DNA from: Methylobacterium amylolyticum
GTDB lineage: Bacteria; Pseudomonadota; Alphaproteobacteria; Rhizobiales; Beijerinckiaceae
Direction: 5' to 3'
Assembly (NCBI RefSeq): GCF_030700245.1
Contig: NZ_JAUYZI010000007.1
Span: 94,438 to 158,437, forward strand
Length of the DNA: 64,000 nucleotides
The notes beneath the pieces are model-generated. The model did no database searches. It was not told the DNA's origin and saw only the letters and a list, made by a program, of their open reading frames with translations. The translations under genes and the position numbers were made by a program. Below are positions 17,568-28,839 of the stretch, in pieces; positions within the stretch are counted from its first letter, which is position 1, and each line of letters starts with the position of its first letter.

Positions 17568-18824
17568 TCAATCGATCCCGGCGATGCCGATGTGGAGTTG
17601 CTCCGGGCCGCGCAGGGAGGCGCCGGGGCGGTAGGGCGGCGGATCCATGACGAGGCGCGGCTCCCGCAGCCGCCGACACAGGGCGACGAGGGCGATCTCG
17701 GCCTCGATCCGTGCGAGCGGTGCGCCCACGCAGTAGTGCAGGCCGCCGCCGAACCCGAAGTGCTGGTTGTCGGCACGGTCCGGGTCGAACCGGTCCGGAT
17801 CGGGAAACCGCTCCGGGTCGCGGCTGCCGGCGGCGAACAGCAGCACCACCGGCGCGCCCTGCGGGATGGTCACGCCGCCGATCTCGATGGCGCCGAGCGC
17901 CTTGCGGGTCCGGAAATGCACCGGCGGGTCGAAGCGCAGCACCTCCTCGATCACCCGCGGGGCCCGCTCCGGGTCGGCGCGCAGGCGCTCCAGCTCGCGC
18001 GGGTGGCGCAGGAGCTGGAGCATGCCGTTGGTGATGAGGTTCACCGTGGTCTCGTGGCCGGCGACCAGCAGGAGGATCGCGGTGGAGATCAGGTCGAACG
18101 CACCCATCAGGCGACGGCCATCGGGGCCGGGCCCCGCGAGTTCGCTCAGCATGTCATCGGCCGGGCGGCGGCGCTTCTCCCGGATCAGGTCGCGCATGTA
18201 GGCCGAGATCGCGTCGAACGCCGCGACGATGCGGTGCCGCCCGGCCTCGTCGTGGCGGGCATCCGGCTCGAGGGCTGTCGCCAGTTCGGTCGCCCAGGCC
18301 TGGAAGCGCGGCTCGTCCGCCTCGGGCACACCGAGCAGGTCGCAGATCACCGCGACCGGCAGCGGGTAGGAGAGGTCGTCCACGAGGCAGATCCGGTCGC
18401 GCCCGCGGCAGGCGTCGAGCAGCGCGTCCACGTCGCGCACGATCCGCCCGCGCAGGGCCTCGACCCGGGGCACGGTGAAGCTGCGCATCACCAGGGCGCG
18501 CAGGGTGTCGTGGTCCGGCGGGTCGCGGAAGATCAGCGGGCGGTGGGCGGTGGCGATCCGGTTGCGGATCGGGTTCAGGATCCAGTCCTTGAGCGGGTTG
18601 CCGGTGCGCGGCCGGCGTGAGGGCGGCAGATCCTCGGAGCTGAGACGCGGGTCGAACAGCAGGCTCCGGATCGCCGCGTGGGCGCTGACCACGTAGCTGC
18701 CGTCGCGCTGGCGGGAGACCGGCCGCTCCCGCAGCCGTGCGTAGAGCGGGTACGGATCCGCGCGGTAGGCGGGGTCCAGCACCGCGGCGAACAGCGCGTC
18801 CGCAGGTGGCGTGTCGTCAGGCAT
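17568..18824 (-). CDS. Cytochrome P450 (class I bacterial type)
   Basis: This is a soluble heme monooxygenase of 418 residues. The heme thiolate is Cys365 in FGFGGGLHYCVGAPLARIEAE. The I-helix oxygen-activation motif is LLLVAGHETTVNLI, and the K-helix ExxR pair appears as EEVLR before FDPPVHFRTRKA. There is no membrane anchor. It overlaps the preceding ferredoxin reductase gene by 8 bases and is last in a five-gene overlapping operon that also supplies its electron-transfer partners. The substrate is unknown. The linked glycosyltransferase suggests that hydroxylation of a small lipophilic molecule precedes glycosylation. Confidence 0.95.
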   Translation of the reverse strand: MPDDTPPADALFAAVLDPAYRADPYPLYARLRERPVSRQRDGSYVVSAHAAIRSLLFDPRLSSEDLPPSRRPRTGNPLKDWILNPIRNRIATAHRPLIFRDPPDHDTLRALVMRSFTVPRVEALRGRIVRDVDALLDACRGRDRICLVDDLSYPLPVAVICDLLGVPEADEPRFQAWATELATALEPDARHDEAGRHRIVAAFDAISAYMRDLIREKRRRPADDMLSELAGPGPDGRRLMGAFDLISTAILLLVAGHETTVNLITNGMLQLLRHPRELERLRADPERAPRVIEEVLRFDPPVHFRTRKALGAIEIGGVTIPQGAPVVLLFAAGSRDPERFPDPDRFDPDRADNQHFGFGGGLHYCVGAPLARIEAEIALVALCRRLREPRLVMDPPPYRPGASLRGPEQLHIGIAGID

Positions 18825-20133
18825 GGGCGAACTCGTCGGCGCTGACCGCCCGTGGCGACGGGAAGCCCGGCGCCAGCGATTCCGGGCGCGCTCGGTCGGT
18901 GGCGTCGCGGATCGGCGGGAACGGCCGCCCGGCGAGGATCGCGTCGGCGTAGGCGGGCAGCCAGCGGGCCTGATCGAACGACACGGCGGCGATCGTCTGC
19001 CCGGCCCGGCCGTAGACGGCGAGGAAGCGGCGCGAGGCGCGCGAGCCCTGCACCACGGCGACGGAATCGGCCCCGTCGGTCAGGCCCACCGCCTTGATGT
19101 TGATGCCGAACTGGCTCGACCAGTAGGCCGGCAGGTGCGCGTAGGGGCGCTGGTCGTCCGGCCCGGCCAGCATATTGCGCGCCGCGTGGCCCGCCTGCTC
19201 CACCGCGTTGCCCCAGTGCTCCACCGAGACCAGCCGGCCGCCGTAGACCGGGATCGGCCAGCGCGCCACGTCGCCGGCCGCGTAGATGTCTGGACAGGGC
19301 GTGCCGTCGGCGGCGAGCGCCCGGCAGGCCGCGTCGCAGGTCAGGCCGCCCGCGTCCGCGCGCAGGCCGGCACCCGCGAGCCAGCCGGTCGCCCGAGTGG
19401 CGCCGAGGGCGGCGATCACGAGATCCGCCTCGATCGCGCCGCCATCCGCGAACCGGGCGCGGACCACGTGGCCCGCGCCGTCGCCCTCGAAGGCCCGGAC
19501 CTGCGTGCCCGGACGGAACGCCACGCCCGCGTCGCGCAGGCAGGCGGCGATCACCCCTCCGATGCCGGTGCCGAGCGAACGGGCGAGCGGCGTCGGATTC
19601 GGATCGACGACGGTGACGGCGAGGCCGAGATCGCGGCAGCAGGAGGCGGCCTCGCAGCCGATCAGGCCGGCGCCGACGATCAGCACCCGGCGCGGGCCGG
19701 CGGCGAGCGCCGCGCGCAGGGCCGCCGCATCGTCCCGGCCGCGCAGGGTGAACACGCCCGTCAGCGTCCCGCCGGTGGGAGCCGGCCAGGGCCGCGCCTC
19801 GGCGCCGGTAGCGACCAGCAGCCGGTCGTAGGCGAGGCGCGTCCCGTCCGCGAGGCGCACGATCCGGTCCGCGCGGTCGAGGCCGACCGTCGGCTGGCCG
19901 AGCCGCCAGCGCGCCCGCAGCGGCGCCAGCGCCGGCAGACCCGTCGCGTCGGCGGCGAGTTCGCCCGCGAGCACGTGCTTCGACAGGGGCGGCCGGTCGT
20001 AGGGCCGGTGGGGCTCGGCGCCGACGATCGTGAGCGGCCCCTCGTAGCCGCCCCGGCGCAGGGCCTCCGCGCCGCGCAGGCCCGCGAGCGACGCGCCGAC
20101 GACGACGATGCCCGCCAGCTCCGCCGCGCTCAC
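18817..20133 (-). CDS. FAD/NAD(P)H-dependent ferredoxin reductase
   Basis: This 438-residue protein of the putidaredoxin reductase type has an FAD-binding motif IVVVGASLAGLRGAEALR, then RPPLSKH, an NAD(P)H-binding motif VLIVGAGLIGCEAA, and the second FAD contact DIYAAGDVARW. It passes electrons from NAD(P)H to the adjacent 3Fe-4S ferredoxin and on to the P450. GTG at 20131-20133 is chosen as start because it overlaps the ferredoxin stop by four bases (GTGA) and gives the normal short lead into the first beta strand. Upstream sequence in the same frame is out-of-frame reading of the ferredoxin gene. Confidence 0.92.
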   Translation of the reverse strand: MSAAELAGIVVVGASLAGLRGAEALRRGGYEGPLTIVGAEPHRPYDRPPLSKHVLAGELAADATGLPALAPLRARWRLGQPTVGLDRADRIVRLADGTRLAYDRLLVATGAEARPWPAPTGGTLTGVFTLRGRDDAAALRAALAAGPRRVLIVGAGLIGCEAASCCRDLGLAVTVVDPNPTPLARSLGTGIGGVIAACLRDAGVAFRPGTQVRAFEGDGAGHVVRARFADGGAIEADLVIAALGATRATGWLAGAGLRADAGGLTCDAACRALAADGTPCPDIYAAGDVARWPIPVYGGRLVSVEHWGNAVEQAGHAARNMLAGPDDQRPYAHLPAYWSSQFGINIKAVGLTDGADSVAVVQGSRASRRFLAVYGRAGQTIAAVSFDQARWLPAYADAILAGRPFPPIRDATDRARPESLAPGFPSPRAVSADEFAHA

Positions 20134-20372
20134 GCCACGTCCTCCTCGTCCGCCGCCGTCTGGACCGCGATGGCGCGGACCGGGCAGGCGAGCACGGCCC
20201 GCTCGATCTCGCCCCGGCGATGGGCCGGAGGCGACGGATCGTAGAACAGGATCTCGTGGCCGCGCAGGACGAAGGCGCCGGGCGCCGCGTAGCAGCACTG
20301 CGCGTAGCCCTGACAGCGGTTGAGATCGACCACGATCCGCAATGCGGGATCGCGCCCGTCAGACGCCGACAT
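20130..20372 (-). CDS. 3Fe-4S ferredoxin for the P450 system
   Basis: This 80-residue ferredoxin carries Cys20, Cys26 and Cys63 in the pattern CQGYAQC, then APGAF, then LACPVRAIAV. That is the three-cysteine cluster of P450-associated ferredoxins. An extra Cys27 follows Cys26 directly. It overlaps the small gene upstream by 14 bases and the reductase downstream by 4 bases, so the products are likely made in linked amounts. It delivers single electrons to the P450 in the cytoplasm. Confidence 0.93.
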   Translation of the reverse strand: MSASDGRDPALRIVVDLNRCQGYAQCCYAAPGAFVLRGHEILFYDPSPPAHRRGEIERAVLACPVRAIAVQTAADEEDVA

Positions 20373-20541
20373 AGGGGCCGTCCCGCTCCTCCGCGTCCGG
20401 AACGAGCCGGCCGGCGGAGCCGAGCGGCAACCCGGTCACGAGGGCGAGCACGACGGTGGCGAGCGAGCGCCGCACCGGACCCGCCGGACAGGGCGCGGTA
20501 CGGGCAACGGGCTGCGGGGCGGCGTGGGTGTGCGGGGTCAT
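20359..20541 (-). CDS. 60-residue peptide between glycosyltransferase and ferredoxin, unknown function
   Basis: The ATG at 20539-20541 overlaps the glycosyltransferase stop in an ATGA junction, and the stop lies 14 bases inside the ferredoxin start. This continuous coupling argues that it is translated. The peptide begins MTPHTHAAPQPVARTAP, has one hydrophobic segment (about residues 28-45, SLATVVLALVTGLPLGSAG) and ends in an acidic tail, DAEERDGPYVGV. It could be a single-span membrane or signal-anchor peptide. I recognise no family. The alternative is a mere spacer kept open by overlap. Confidence 0.55.
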   Translation of the reverse strand: MTPHTHAAPQPVARTAPCPAGPVRRSLATVVLALVTGLPLGSAGRLVPDAEERDGPYVGV

Positions 20542-21836
20542 GCGAACCTCCTGTGCGGCTCTTCGGATCTCCGGTGACCGGCGGCCTCGTCGATCGCGGC
20601 CAGCGTCTCGCGTGCGGCGTCGCGCCGGGCGAAGGCCTCGGCCATCGCCGCAGCCCGTTGCCGGAAGCGCGGCTCGCCGAGCACGGTCTCGACCGCCGCG
20701 CGGATCGTCTCGCGGTCCGGCGTGTCGGTGGCGAGGTCGAGACCGACACCCGACCACGCGATCCGCACGCCGACCTCCGCCTTGTCCTCGGTGCGGCCGG
20801 CCGCGACGATCGGCACGCCCGCACTGAGCGCCTGCGAGACGCTGCCGTAGCCGCCATTCGTGACCAGCAGGCTCACCTTCGGCAGCAGCTCGCGGAAGGG
20901 CAGGAAGCGCGCCACCCGGACGTTGCGCGGCAGCGGCCCGCGCAGGGCCTCGACCGGCCGTCCGCCGGTGGTGGCGAGGACGAGGAGGTCGTCCCGGTCC
21001 GCCAGCGCCGCGAGCGTGGGCTCGATCAGCGCCCCGAGATCCGCGTTGGCGAGCGTGCCCTGGGTGACGAGGACCACCGGCTTGCCGCCGTCGAGCTCCG
21101 ACCACCAGTCCGGCAGGTCGGCGGGCGCCTGCGGCAGGGGCGGCAAGCCGATGAAGCGCAGGCCCGGCGGCAGGGCACCGAAGTCGTACTCGAATTCCGG
21201 CACGGTCGGCTGAAGGAACAGGTCGGGCAGCACGACGACCGCGTGCGTCAGCGAGGCCGGCAGGCCCGGCAGACCCATCGCGGCGAGCCGTGCGTCGGCG
21301 CGGGCGCGCACCGGATCGACGTAGGCCGCGTCCACACGCGCCTTCAGCTCCGCGTAGCGGTCCCGTTCGGCGGCGCTCCGCGCCGGCGGCAGGCCGAGGG
21401 CGACGGGGGCGCCGTCGGGCCGGTCGAGGAACAGGAAGCTGATGTTCCAAGTCACGATCGGCGGCCGCGGCGTCGCCGTGTCCAGCAGCAGCGGCAGCAC
21501 GCCTAGGAACATGCTGCCGGCGACAATCACGTCCGGCGCCTCCCGGGCGATGAGGGCTCGCAGCGCCGCCGCCTGCACCGGCATCGGCGCGATGAAGCGC
21601 CGGTCGAACTCGTTCCGCCAGCGCTCCGGGCCGGGCGGCAGGGCCGGCTCCAGGTACTGCGCCGAGCCGTCGTCGTCGTATCCCGAGAAGCGCAGACCGG
21701 CGGCCTCGACGGCTCCGCGGAACCGCGGGTCGGTCAGGACCGTCACGGCGTCGCCGCGTCCGGCGAGGAGGCGGCCGATGGCCAGGAGCGGGTTGACGTG
21801 CCCGGTGAGCGGCGTCGCCGCGATCAGGATCCTCAT
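20538..21836 (-). CDS. GT1-family (UDP-sugar, MGT-like) glycosyltransferase
   Basis: This 432-residue glycosyltransferase has a GT-B fold. The acceptor-binding N-terminal half starts MRILIAATPLTGHVNPLLAIGRLL. The nucleotide-sugar half includes VLVTQGTLAN and a PSPG-like segment, LVTNGGYGSVSQALSAGVPIVA, ending AGRTEDK. Relatives glycosylate macrolides, carotenoids, flavonoids or sterols. ATG at 21834-21836 has GGAGG 6-10 bases upstream, and an extension to 21896 lacks homology. It is the first gene of the operon with peptide, ferredoxin, reductase and P450. The acceptor is unknown, but coupling with a P450 suggests tailoring of a hydroxylated lipid or terpenoid. Confidence 0.9.
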   Translation of the reverse strand: MRILIAATPLTGHVNPLLAIGRLLAGRGDAVTVLTDPRFRGAVEAAGLRFSGYDDDGSAQYLEPALPPGPERWRNEFDRRFIAPMPVQAAALRALIAREAPDVIVAGSMFLGVLPLLLDTATPRPPIVTWNISFLFLDRPDGAPVALGLPPARSAAERDRYAELKARVDAAYVDPVRARADARLAAMGLPGLPASLTHAVVVLPDLFLQPTVPEFEYDFGALPPGLRFIGLPPLPQAPADLPDWWSELDGGKPVVLVTQGTLANADLGALIEPTLAALADRDDLLVLATTGGRPVEALRGPLPRNVRVARFLPFRELLPKVSLLVTNGGYGSVSQALSAGVPIVAAGRTEDKAEVGVRIAWSGVGLDLATDTPDRETIRAAVETVLGEPRFRQRAAAMAEAFARRDAARETLAAIDEAAGHRRSEEPHRRFA

Positions 21837-22055
21837 GGTGGCCTCCGAACGGCGGACCGTGTGCGTCGGGTGCACTGCACAAGATACGGCGCGCATCGGC
21901 GATCGTTACCTGCGCCTCCGATGCGGGGTGCGGCGGCGCACCCGGCCGGTGTCTACGCGGCGACCGGCCGGCAATAGCGCCCCACGGCCCGGCCGGGCTT
22001 GATCCAGGTGAGGCGTCCGCGCGGCGATCCGATGCGCCGCGCGCGGCCGGGACCG

Positions 22056-22976
22056 TCAGGCGCTCGAAGGGCCGGCCCACGGCGCGTCGACCAGCGCGCG
22101 CTGGAGATGGGCGATCAGCGCGGTGACGCGGGCCGGGCGCGGCTCGCCCGGCGGCATGACGAGATGCAGGGCGATCGGCGGCGGCGACCAGCCCGGCAGC
22201 ACGCGCTCCAGCCGGCCGGCCTCCAAGTGCTCCCAGACCATGAAGTCGGGCTGCAACGCGACCCCGAGCCCGGCGAGCAGCGCCGGCCCCAGTGCCTCGG
22301 CGTTGTTCACCCGCATCGGGCCCCGCGGCACGACCACCGCCTCGGCGCCGCCTGCGTCGGTGAACCGCCAGCGGTCCGGCGTCGGCAGGTAGGCGTAGCT
22401 CAGGCAGGCGTGCCGTTCGAGATCGTCCGGGTGCCCGGGGCGTCCGTGCCGGTCGAGATAGGCGGGCGCGGCCACCAGCGAGCGGCGGACCGCGCAGAGG
22501 CGCCGCGCCCGCAGGGAGGAATCCGGCAGCGCCGCGATGCGCAGGCCGATGTCGAAGCCGCCGCCGACGAGGTCGACCACCGCGTCGGACAGGTGCAGGT
22601 CCACGGAGACGGCCGGGTGGCGCGCCAGGAAATCCGGCAGCAGCGGCGCCACGTGCAGCACCCCGAAGGTCATCGGCGCCGCGAGCCGCACCGGGCCACG
22701 CGGCTCCGCGGCACCGGCCGTCGCCCGCGCCTCAGCCGCCTCGCCGTCCGCCAGGAGGCGGGCCGCGTCCTCCCGGGCGGCCAGGCCCGCCTCGGTCAGG
22801 GCGAGCTTGCGCGACGTGCGGTGGAACAGGCGCGCGCCGAGGCGAACCTCCAGCCGGCCGACCGCCTTCGACACCGTACCCTTCGACAGTCCGAGTTCCG
22901 CCGCCGCCCGCCCGAAGGAGCCGGCCTCGACCACCTTGGCGAACACCGCCCACGCCTCGAAATCCGGCAGCCGCAT
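22056..22976 (-). CDS. LysR-family transcriptional regulator
   Basis: This 306-residue regulator has an N-terminal winged helix ([36 protein letters not shown]) and a periplasmic-binding-like effector domain. It is divergent from the dioxygenase-esterase-DoxX set with a 123-base gap, the usual layout for a LysR protein controlling its neighbour. ATG at 22974-22976 gives the normal distance to the helix-turn-helix, and an upstream in-frame start at 23033 is possible. The inducer is unknown. An aromatic or quinone compound would fit the target genes. Confidence 0.9.
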   Translation of the reverse strand: MRLPDFEAWAVFAKVVEAGSFGRAAAELGLSKGTVSKAVGRLEVRLGARLFHRTSRKLALTEAGLAAREDAARLLADGEAAEARATAGAAEPRGPVRLAAPMTFGVLHVAPLLPDFLARHPAVSVDLHLSDAVVDLVGGGFDIGLRIAALPDSSLRARRLCAVRRSLVAAPAYLDRHGRPGHPDDLERHACLSYAYLPTPDRWRFTDAGGAEAVVVPRGPMRVNNAEALGPALLAGLGVALQPDFMVWEHLEAGRLERVLPGWSPPPIALHLVMPPGEPRPARVTALIAHLQRALVDAPWAGPSSA

Positions 22977-23099
22977 CGGCGCATCCTGGAAACGATGAGT
23001 TTCGATCGTTTCGCTTTTCCGGAGCGATGGCAAGCCTCAGATTGCACCCATCGGAGCCCGCCCTATCGCGGCGGCGCGGCTCAAGCGGGAGACACCACC

Positions 23100-24026
23100 A
23101 TGTCCGAGACCGGCCTCCACCACGTCACGGCCTTCGCCGGGTCGGCCGCGCGCAACCTCGATTTCTACACGCGCGTGCTCGGCCTGCGGCTCGTGAAGAA
23201 GACCGTCAACTTCGACGATCCGGGCACCTACCACCTGTATTACGGCGACGAGACCGGCCGGCCCGGCACGCTCCTGACCTTCTTCCCGATCGCGCACGCC
23301 GCGCCGGGGCGGGTCGGGATCGGCGAGACGCAGGAGACCGCCTTCCGGGTGCCCCGCGCCTCGATCGGCTGGTGGACCCACCGCCTGATCGAGGCCGGCG
23401 CCGCCCACGAGGCGCTGGTGCACGCGTTCGGCGAGCCGACCCTGCGGTTCCGCGATCCGGACGGCATGATGCTGGCGCTCGTCGGCACCGACGACGCCGG
23501 AGCGGCGCTCTGGACCGGCGGCACGGTCCCGGCGGAGCACGCGATCCGCGGCCTGCACGGGGTGACGCTGCTACTCGCCGAGGCGGGTCCCACCGCCGCG
23601 ATCCTCACGGACGTGCTCGGCTTGACCGAGGCTGCCCGCGAAGGCTCGGCGACCCGCTACGTCGGCGGGGCCGCGATCGGCGGCTCGGTGACATTGCGGG
23701 CGGTGGGCGGCTTCCTGGCGGGCCGGACCGGTGCCGGCTCGGTGCACCACATCGCGTTCCGGGCGGCCGACGACGCCGCGCAGACCGCGATGGTCGCCCG
23801 GCTCAGGGAGGCGCACGGCCTCTCCGTCACCGAGCAGCGCGACCGCCAGTACTTCCGCTCGATCTACTTCCGCGAGCCGGGCGGGGTGCTGTTCGAGATC
23901 GCCACCGACGCGCCGGGCTTCGCGATCGACGAGCCGGTCGCGGCGCTGGGCAGCGGCCTGAAGCTGCCGCCCGGCCTCGAACCGCACCGGGCGCAGATCG
24001 AGGACGTGCTGCCGAAGGTCGCCTGA
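23100..24026 (+). CDS. VOC-superfamily ring-cleaving dioxygenase, MhqO-like
   Basis: This 308-residue protein has two tandem glyoxalase/VOC modules: ETGLHHVTAFAGSAARNLDFYTRVLGLRLVKKTVNFDD at the start, and a second beginning AIRGLHGVTLLLAEAG. Metal ligands fit His in GLHHVT and GSVHHIAFR and the Glu of GGVLFEIATD. The group includes MhqO/LinE-like enzymes that open hydroquinone or catechol rings. ATG at 23100-23102 starts the first module, and a long in-frame upstream extension is antisense to the LysR gene. It is first in an operon with an esterase and a DoxX protein. Confidence 0.88.
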   Translation: MSETGLHHVTAFAGSAARNLDFYTRVLGLRLVKKTVNFDDPGTYHLYYGDETGRPGTLLTFFPIAHAAPGRVGIGETQETAFRVPRASIGWWTHRLIEAGAAHEALVHAFGEPTLRFRDPDGMMLALVGTDDAGAALWTGGTVPAEHAIRGLHGVTLLLAEAGPTAAILTDVLGLTEAAREGSATRYVGGAAIGGSVTLRAVGGFLAGRTGAGSVHHIAFRAADDAAQTAMVARLREAHGLSVTEQRDRQYFRSIYFREPGGVLFEIATDAPGFAIDEPVAALGSGLKLPPGLEPHRAQIEDVLPKVA

Positions 24027-24034
24027 CCTCTAAC

Positions 24035-24060
24035 CCCGCCCCGCAGACCCGCGGGGCGGG
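24035..24060 (+). terminator. GC hairpin between dioxygenase and esterase genes
   Basis: CCCGCCCCGC (24035-24044) pairs perfectly with 24051-24060 around AGACCC, nine bases after the dioxygenase stop. No U-run follows, so it probably attenuates or stabilises the transcript rather than ending it, with the esterase gene 26 bases further on. Confidence 0.5.
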
Positions 24061-24086
24061 CTTCCACGAACGCCGGAGAGGCTGCC

Positions 24087-24719
24087 ATGACCGAGCGATC
24101 CCTCGAGTTCATCCACCATTTCGAGCCCAGCGCGGCGGGCATGCGGCCGCTGCTGCTGCTCCACGGCACCGGCGGCGACGAGCGAGACCTGCTGCCGCTG
24201 GGCCGGCTCGTGGCGCCGGGCGCCGCCCTCCTCTCCCCGCGCGGCCCGGTTCTGGAGAACGGCATGCCGCGCTTCTTCCGCCGGCTGGCAGAGGGCGTGT
24301 TCGACGAGGCGGACCTGCGCCGCCGCGCGGAAGACCTCGCCGACTTCGTCGCCGCGGCGCGGCCGCGCTACGGGCTCGATGCGCCGGTCGCACTGGGTTT
24401 CTCGAACGGCGCCAACATCGCCGCGGCGACCCTGCTCCTTCGGCCGGAGGCGCTGACCGGCGCGATCCTGCTGCGGGCAATGCCTCCGCTGGCCGACCCG
24501 CCCGCGGCGGATCTCGCGGGCAAACCGGTGCTGATCCTGTCCGGCGCGATGGACCCGATCGTCCCGGCCGAGACCGCCGCGCGCCTCGCCCGGCAGCTCG
24601 GCGCGGCGGGTGCCGCCGTGGAGCACCGGGTGCTGCCGGCCGGCCACGGTCTGGGTCAGGCCGACGTGAGCTTGGCAACGGCCTGGGCGCGGGGTCTACA
24701 GCAGGCCCGCGCGGCCTGA
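24087..24719 (+). CDS. Alpha/beta hydrolase (carboxylesterase, MhqD-like)
   Basis: This 210-residue phospholipase/carboxylesterase-type hydrolase has LLLLHGTGGDERDLLPL (oxyanion region), nucleophile Ser in VALGFSNGANIAAA, acid Asp in SGAMDPIVP and His in PAGHGLGQAD. In Bacillus the equivalent MhqD accompanies MhqO in quinone resistance. Here the neighbours are the same: ring-cleaving dioxygenase before it and a DoxX protein after it, 45 bases away. A ribosome site GGAGAGG lies just before the ATG. The substrate is inferred only from context. Confidence 0.88.
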   Translation: MTERSLEFIHHFEPSAAGMRPLLLLHGTGGDERDLLPLGRLVAPGAALLSPRGPVLENGMPRFFRRLAEGVFDEADLRRRAEDLADFVAAARPRYGLDAPVALGFSNGANIAAATLLLRPEALTGAILLRAMPPLADPPAADLAGKPVLILSGAMDPIVPAETAARLARQLGAAGAAVEHRVLPAGHGLGQADVSLATAWARGLQQARAA

Positions 24720-24764
24720 CCGGCCCGGGCCCCGACTTCGCAGAACCGAGACCGGAGTTGCACG

Positions 24765-25223
24765 ATGAGCACCACCCGAGCCCCGATCACCCGAGATCCG
24801 ACCCGCGCGCTCGCCGCCGACAGCACCGTCGAGGCGCTGGCCCGCCCGCTGCCGGCGCTCGGACGCGCGCTGATGGCGGCGATCTTCTTGGTGAGCGGCG
24901 TCGGCAAGCTCGCCGCGCCGGCCGCGACGATCGCCTATATCCAGAAAGCCGGGCTGCCGATGCCGGAGGTGGCCTTCGCGGTCGCGGCGGCGGTCGAGGT
25001 CGTGGGCGGCGTCCTGCTCCTGGTCGGCTACCGGACCCGCACCGTCGCCCTGGTGCTGGCGCTGTTCACGGTCGCCGCCGCACTGAGCTTCCACACCGCC
25101 TTCGGCGACCGGAACCAGTGGATCCACTTCCTGAAGAACCTCGCCATGGCCGGCGGGCTCCTCCAGGTCGCGGCCTTCGGCGCCGACGCCTTCAGCGTCG
25201 ACGCCCAGCGCGGCCGGGTCTGA
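24765..25223 (+). CDS. DoxX-family inner-membrane protein
   Basis: This 152-residue protein has a soluble N-terminal stretch of about 30 residues and four predicted membrane helices (around 31-50, 67-88, 93-113, 122-140). The DoxX pattern is GRALMAAIFLVSGVGKLAAP and YIQKAGLPMPEVAFAVAAAVEVVGGVLLLVGY. DoxX proteins associate with quinone or thiosulfate redox chemistry, and a DoxX member (MhqP) belongs to the Bacillus quinone-stress regulon. It closes the LysR-controlled three-gene set and converges with gyrB, whose stop is 13 bases downstream. Confidence 0.87.
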   Translation: MSTTRAPITRDPTRALAADSTVEALARPLPALGRALMAAIFLVSGVGKLAAPAATIAYIQKAGLPMPEVAFAVAAAVEVVGGVLLLVGYRTRTVALVLALFTVAAALSFHTAFGDRNQWIHFLKNLAMAGGLLQVAAFGADAFSVDAQRGRV

Positions 25224-25236
25224 CGGCGGTCGCGGC

Positions 25237-27759
<2,523 letters not shown>

Positions 27760-27859
27760 TCAGCCCAATATAGGGGTTCCGCCTTGTGATTGCACGTTTT
27801 TCGGGCCGCTCGCGGCCCGTGCCGAACACCCTTCTGGCGCGGCTCGCGTTAAGGCCGCG

Positions 27860-28822
27860 TTAGCCGTCGATCCCCCCGGCACTGGCGGCGTCCAGACGTG
27901 CGACCGCCTCCTGCGGCAGCGTCAGCCGCACCGCGCCGAGCAGCTCGTCGAGCTGAGCCACCGACGTGGCGCTGGCGATCGGCGCGGTGATGCCGGGCCG
28001 GGCGATCACCCAGGCGAGCGCCACCTGTGCCGGGCTTCCCCCGAGGTCGCGGGCCACGGCGTCGAGGACGTCGAGCAGGGCGAAGCCGCGCGGGTTCAGG
28101 TACTTGGCGACCCGGTTCTCGCGGGCGCGGCCGGCGGCGGCCCCGGCCGACCGGTACTTCCCCGTGAGGAAGCCCGCCGCCAGGGAGAAGTAGCCGATGA
28201 CGCCGACCTCCCGCTCCCGGCAGAGCGGTTCCAACTCGGCCTCGTAGCCGCGGGCGGCGAGGCTGTAATCGGGTTGCAGGCACTCGTACCGGGGCAGGCC
28301 GCGCTCCGACGCGACCGACAGCGCCTCGCCGAGCCGGGCTGCATCGTGGTTCGAGGCGCCGATCGCCCGGACCTTGCCGGCCGCGATCAGCCGCTCGTAG
28401 GCCCGCAGCGTCTCCTCCAGCGGCACGGAGGCGTCGTCGACGTGGGACTGGTAGAGGTCGATCCGGTCGGTGCCGAGCCGCCGCAGCGAGGCCTCGCAGG
28501 CGCGCTCGATATGGGCGGGCGACAGGCCTTGGCCGGCCTCGCCCATGTCCATCCCGACCTTGGTGGCGAGCACGATCTTTTCCCGCGCGCCGGGCCGCGC
28601 GGCGAGCCAGCGGCCGATCACCGTCTCCGACTCGCCGCCGACGTGGCCGGGCGCCCAGCGCGAGTACACGTCGGCGGTGTCGATGAAGTCGAACCCCGCT
28701 TCCACGTAGCGGTCGAGGATCGCGAAGGAGGTCGGCTCGTCGGCGGTCCAGCCGAACACGTTGCCGCCGAGGCAGAACGGGGCGACCGCGAGGTCCGAGC
28801 GGCCAATGCGGCGCTTCTCCAT
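27860..28822 (-). CDS. Aldo/keto reductase
   Basis: This 320-residue (beta/alpha)8 oxidoreductase uses NADPH. The catalytic set is visible: Asp and Tyr in IDTADVYSRW, Lys in VLATKVGMD, and His in LYQSHVDD. The C-terminal cofactor segment includes ALAWVIARPGITAPIASATS. It belongs to the branch often called YajO/Tas- or general stress-type reductases. It starts 17 bases after the stop of the metallo-hydrolase gene, so the two form a likely operon, which could process reactive aldehydes. Specific substrates cannot be read from the sequence. Confidence 0.9.
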   Translation of the reverse strand: MEKRRIGRSDLAVAPFCLGGNVFGWTADEPTSFAILDRYVEAGFDFIDTADVYSRWAPGHVGGESETVIGRWLAARPGAREKIVLATKVGMDMGEAGQGLSPAHIERACEASLRRLGTDRIDLYQSHVDDASVPLEETLRAYERLIAAGKVRAIGASNHDAARLGEALSVASERGLPRYECLQPDYSLAARGYEAELEPLCREREVGVIGYFSLAAGFLTGKYRSAGAAAGRARENRVAKYLNPRGFALLDVLDAVARDLGGSPAQVALAWVIARPGITAPIASATSVAQLDELLGAVRLTLPQEAVARLDAASAGGIDG

Positions 28823-28839
28823 GGTCGTATTCCTCCGCC

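Noticed and set aside
27849..27863. TTAA-N7-TTAG, resembling a CtrA site near gyrB
   Set aside because: One mismatch to TTAA-N7-TTAA, overlapping the end of the aldo/keto reductase gene, and without a promoter nearby. Too weak to list.
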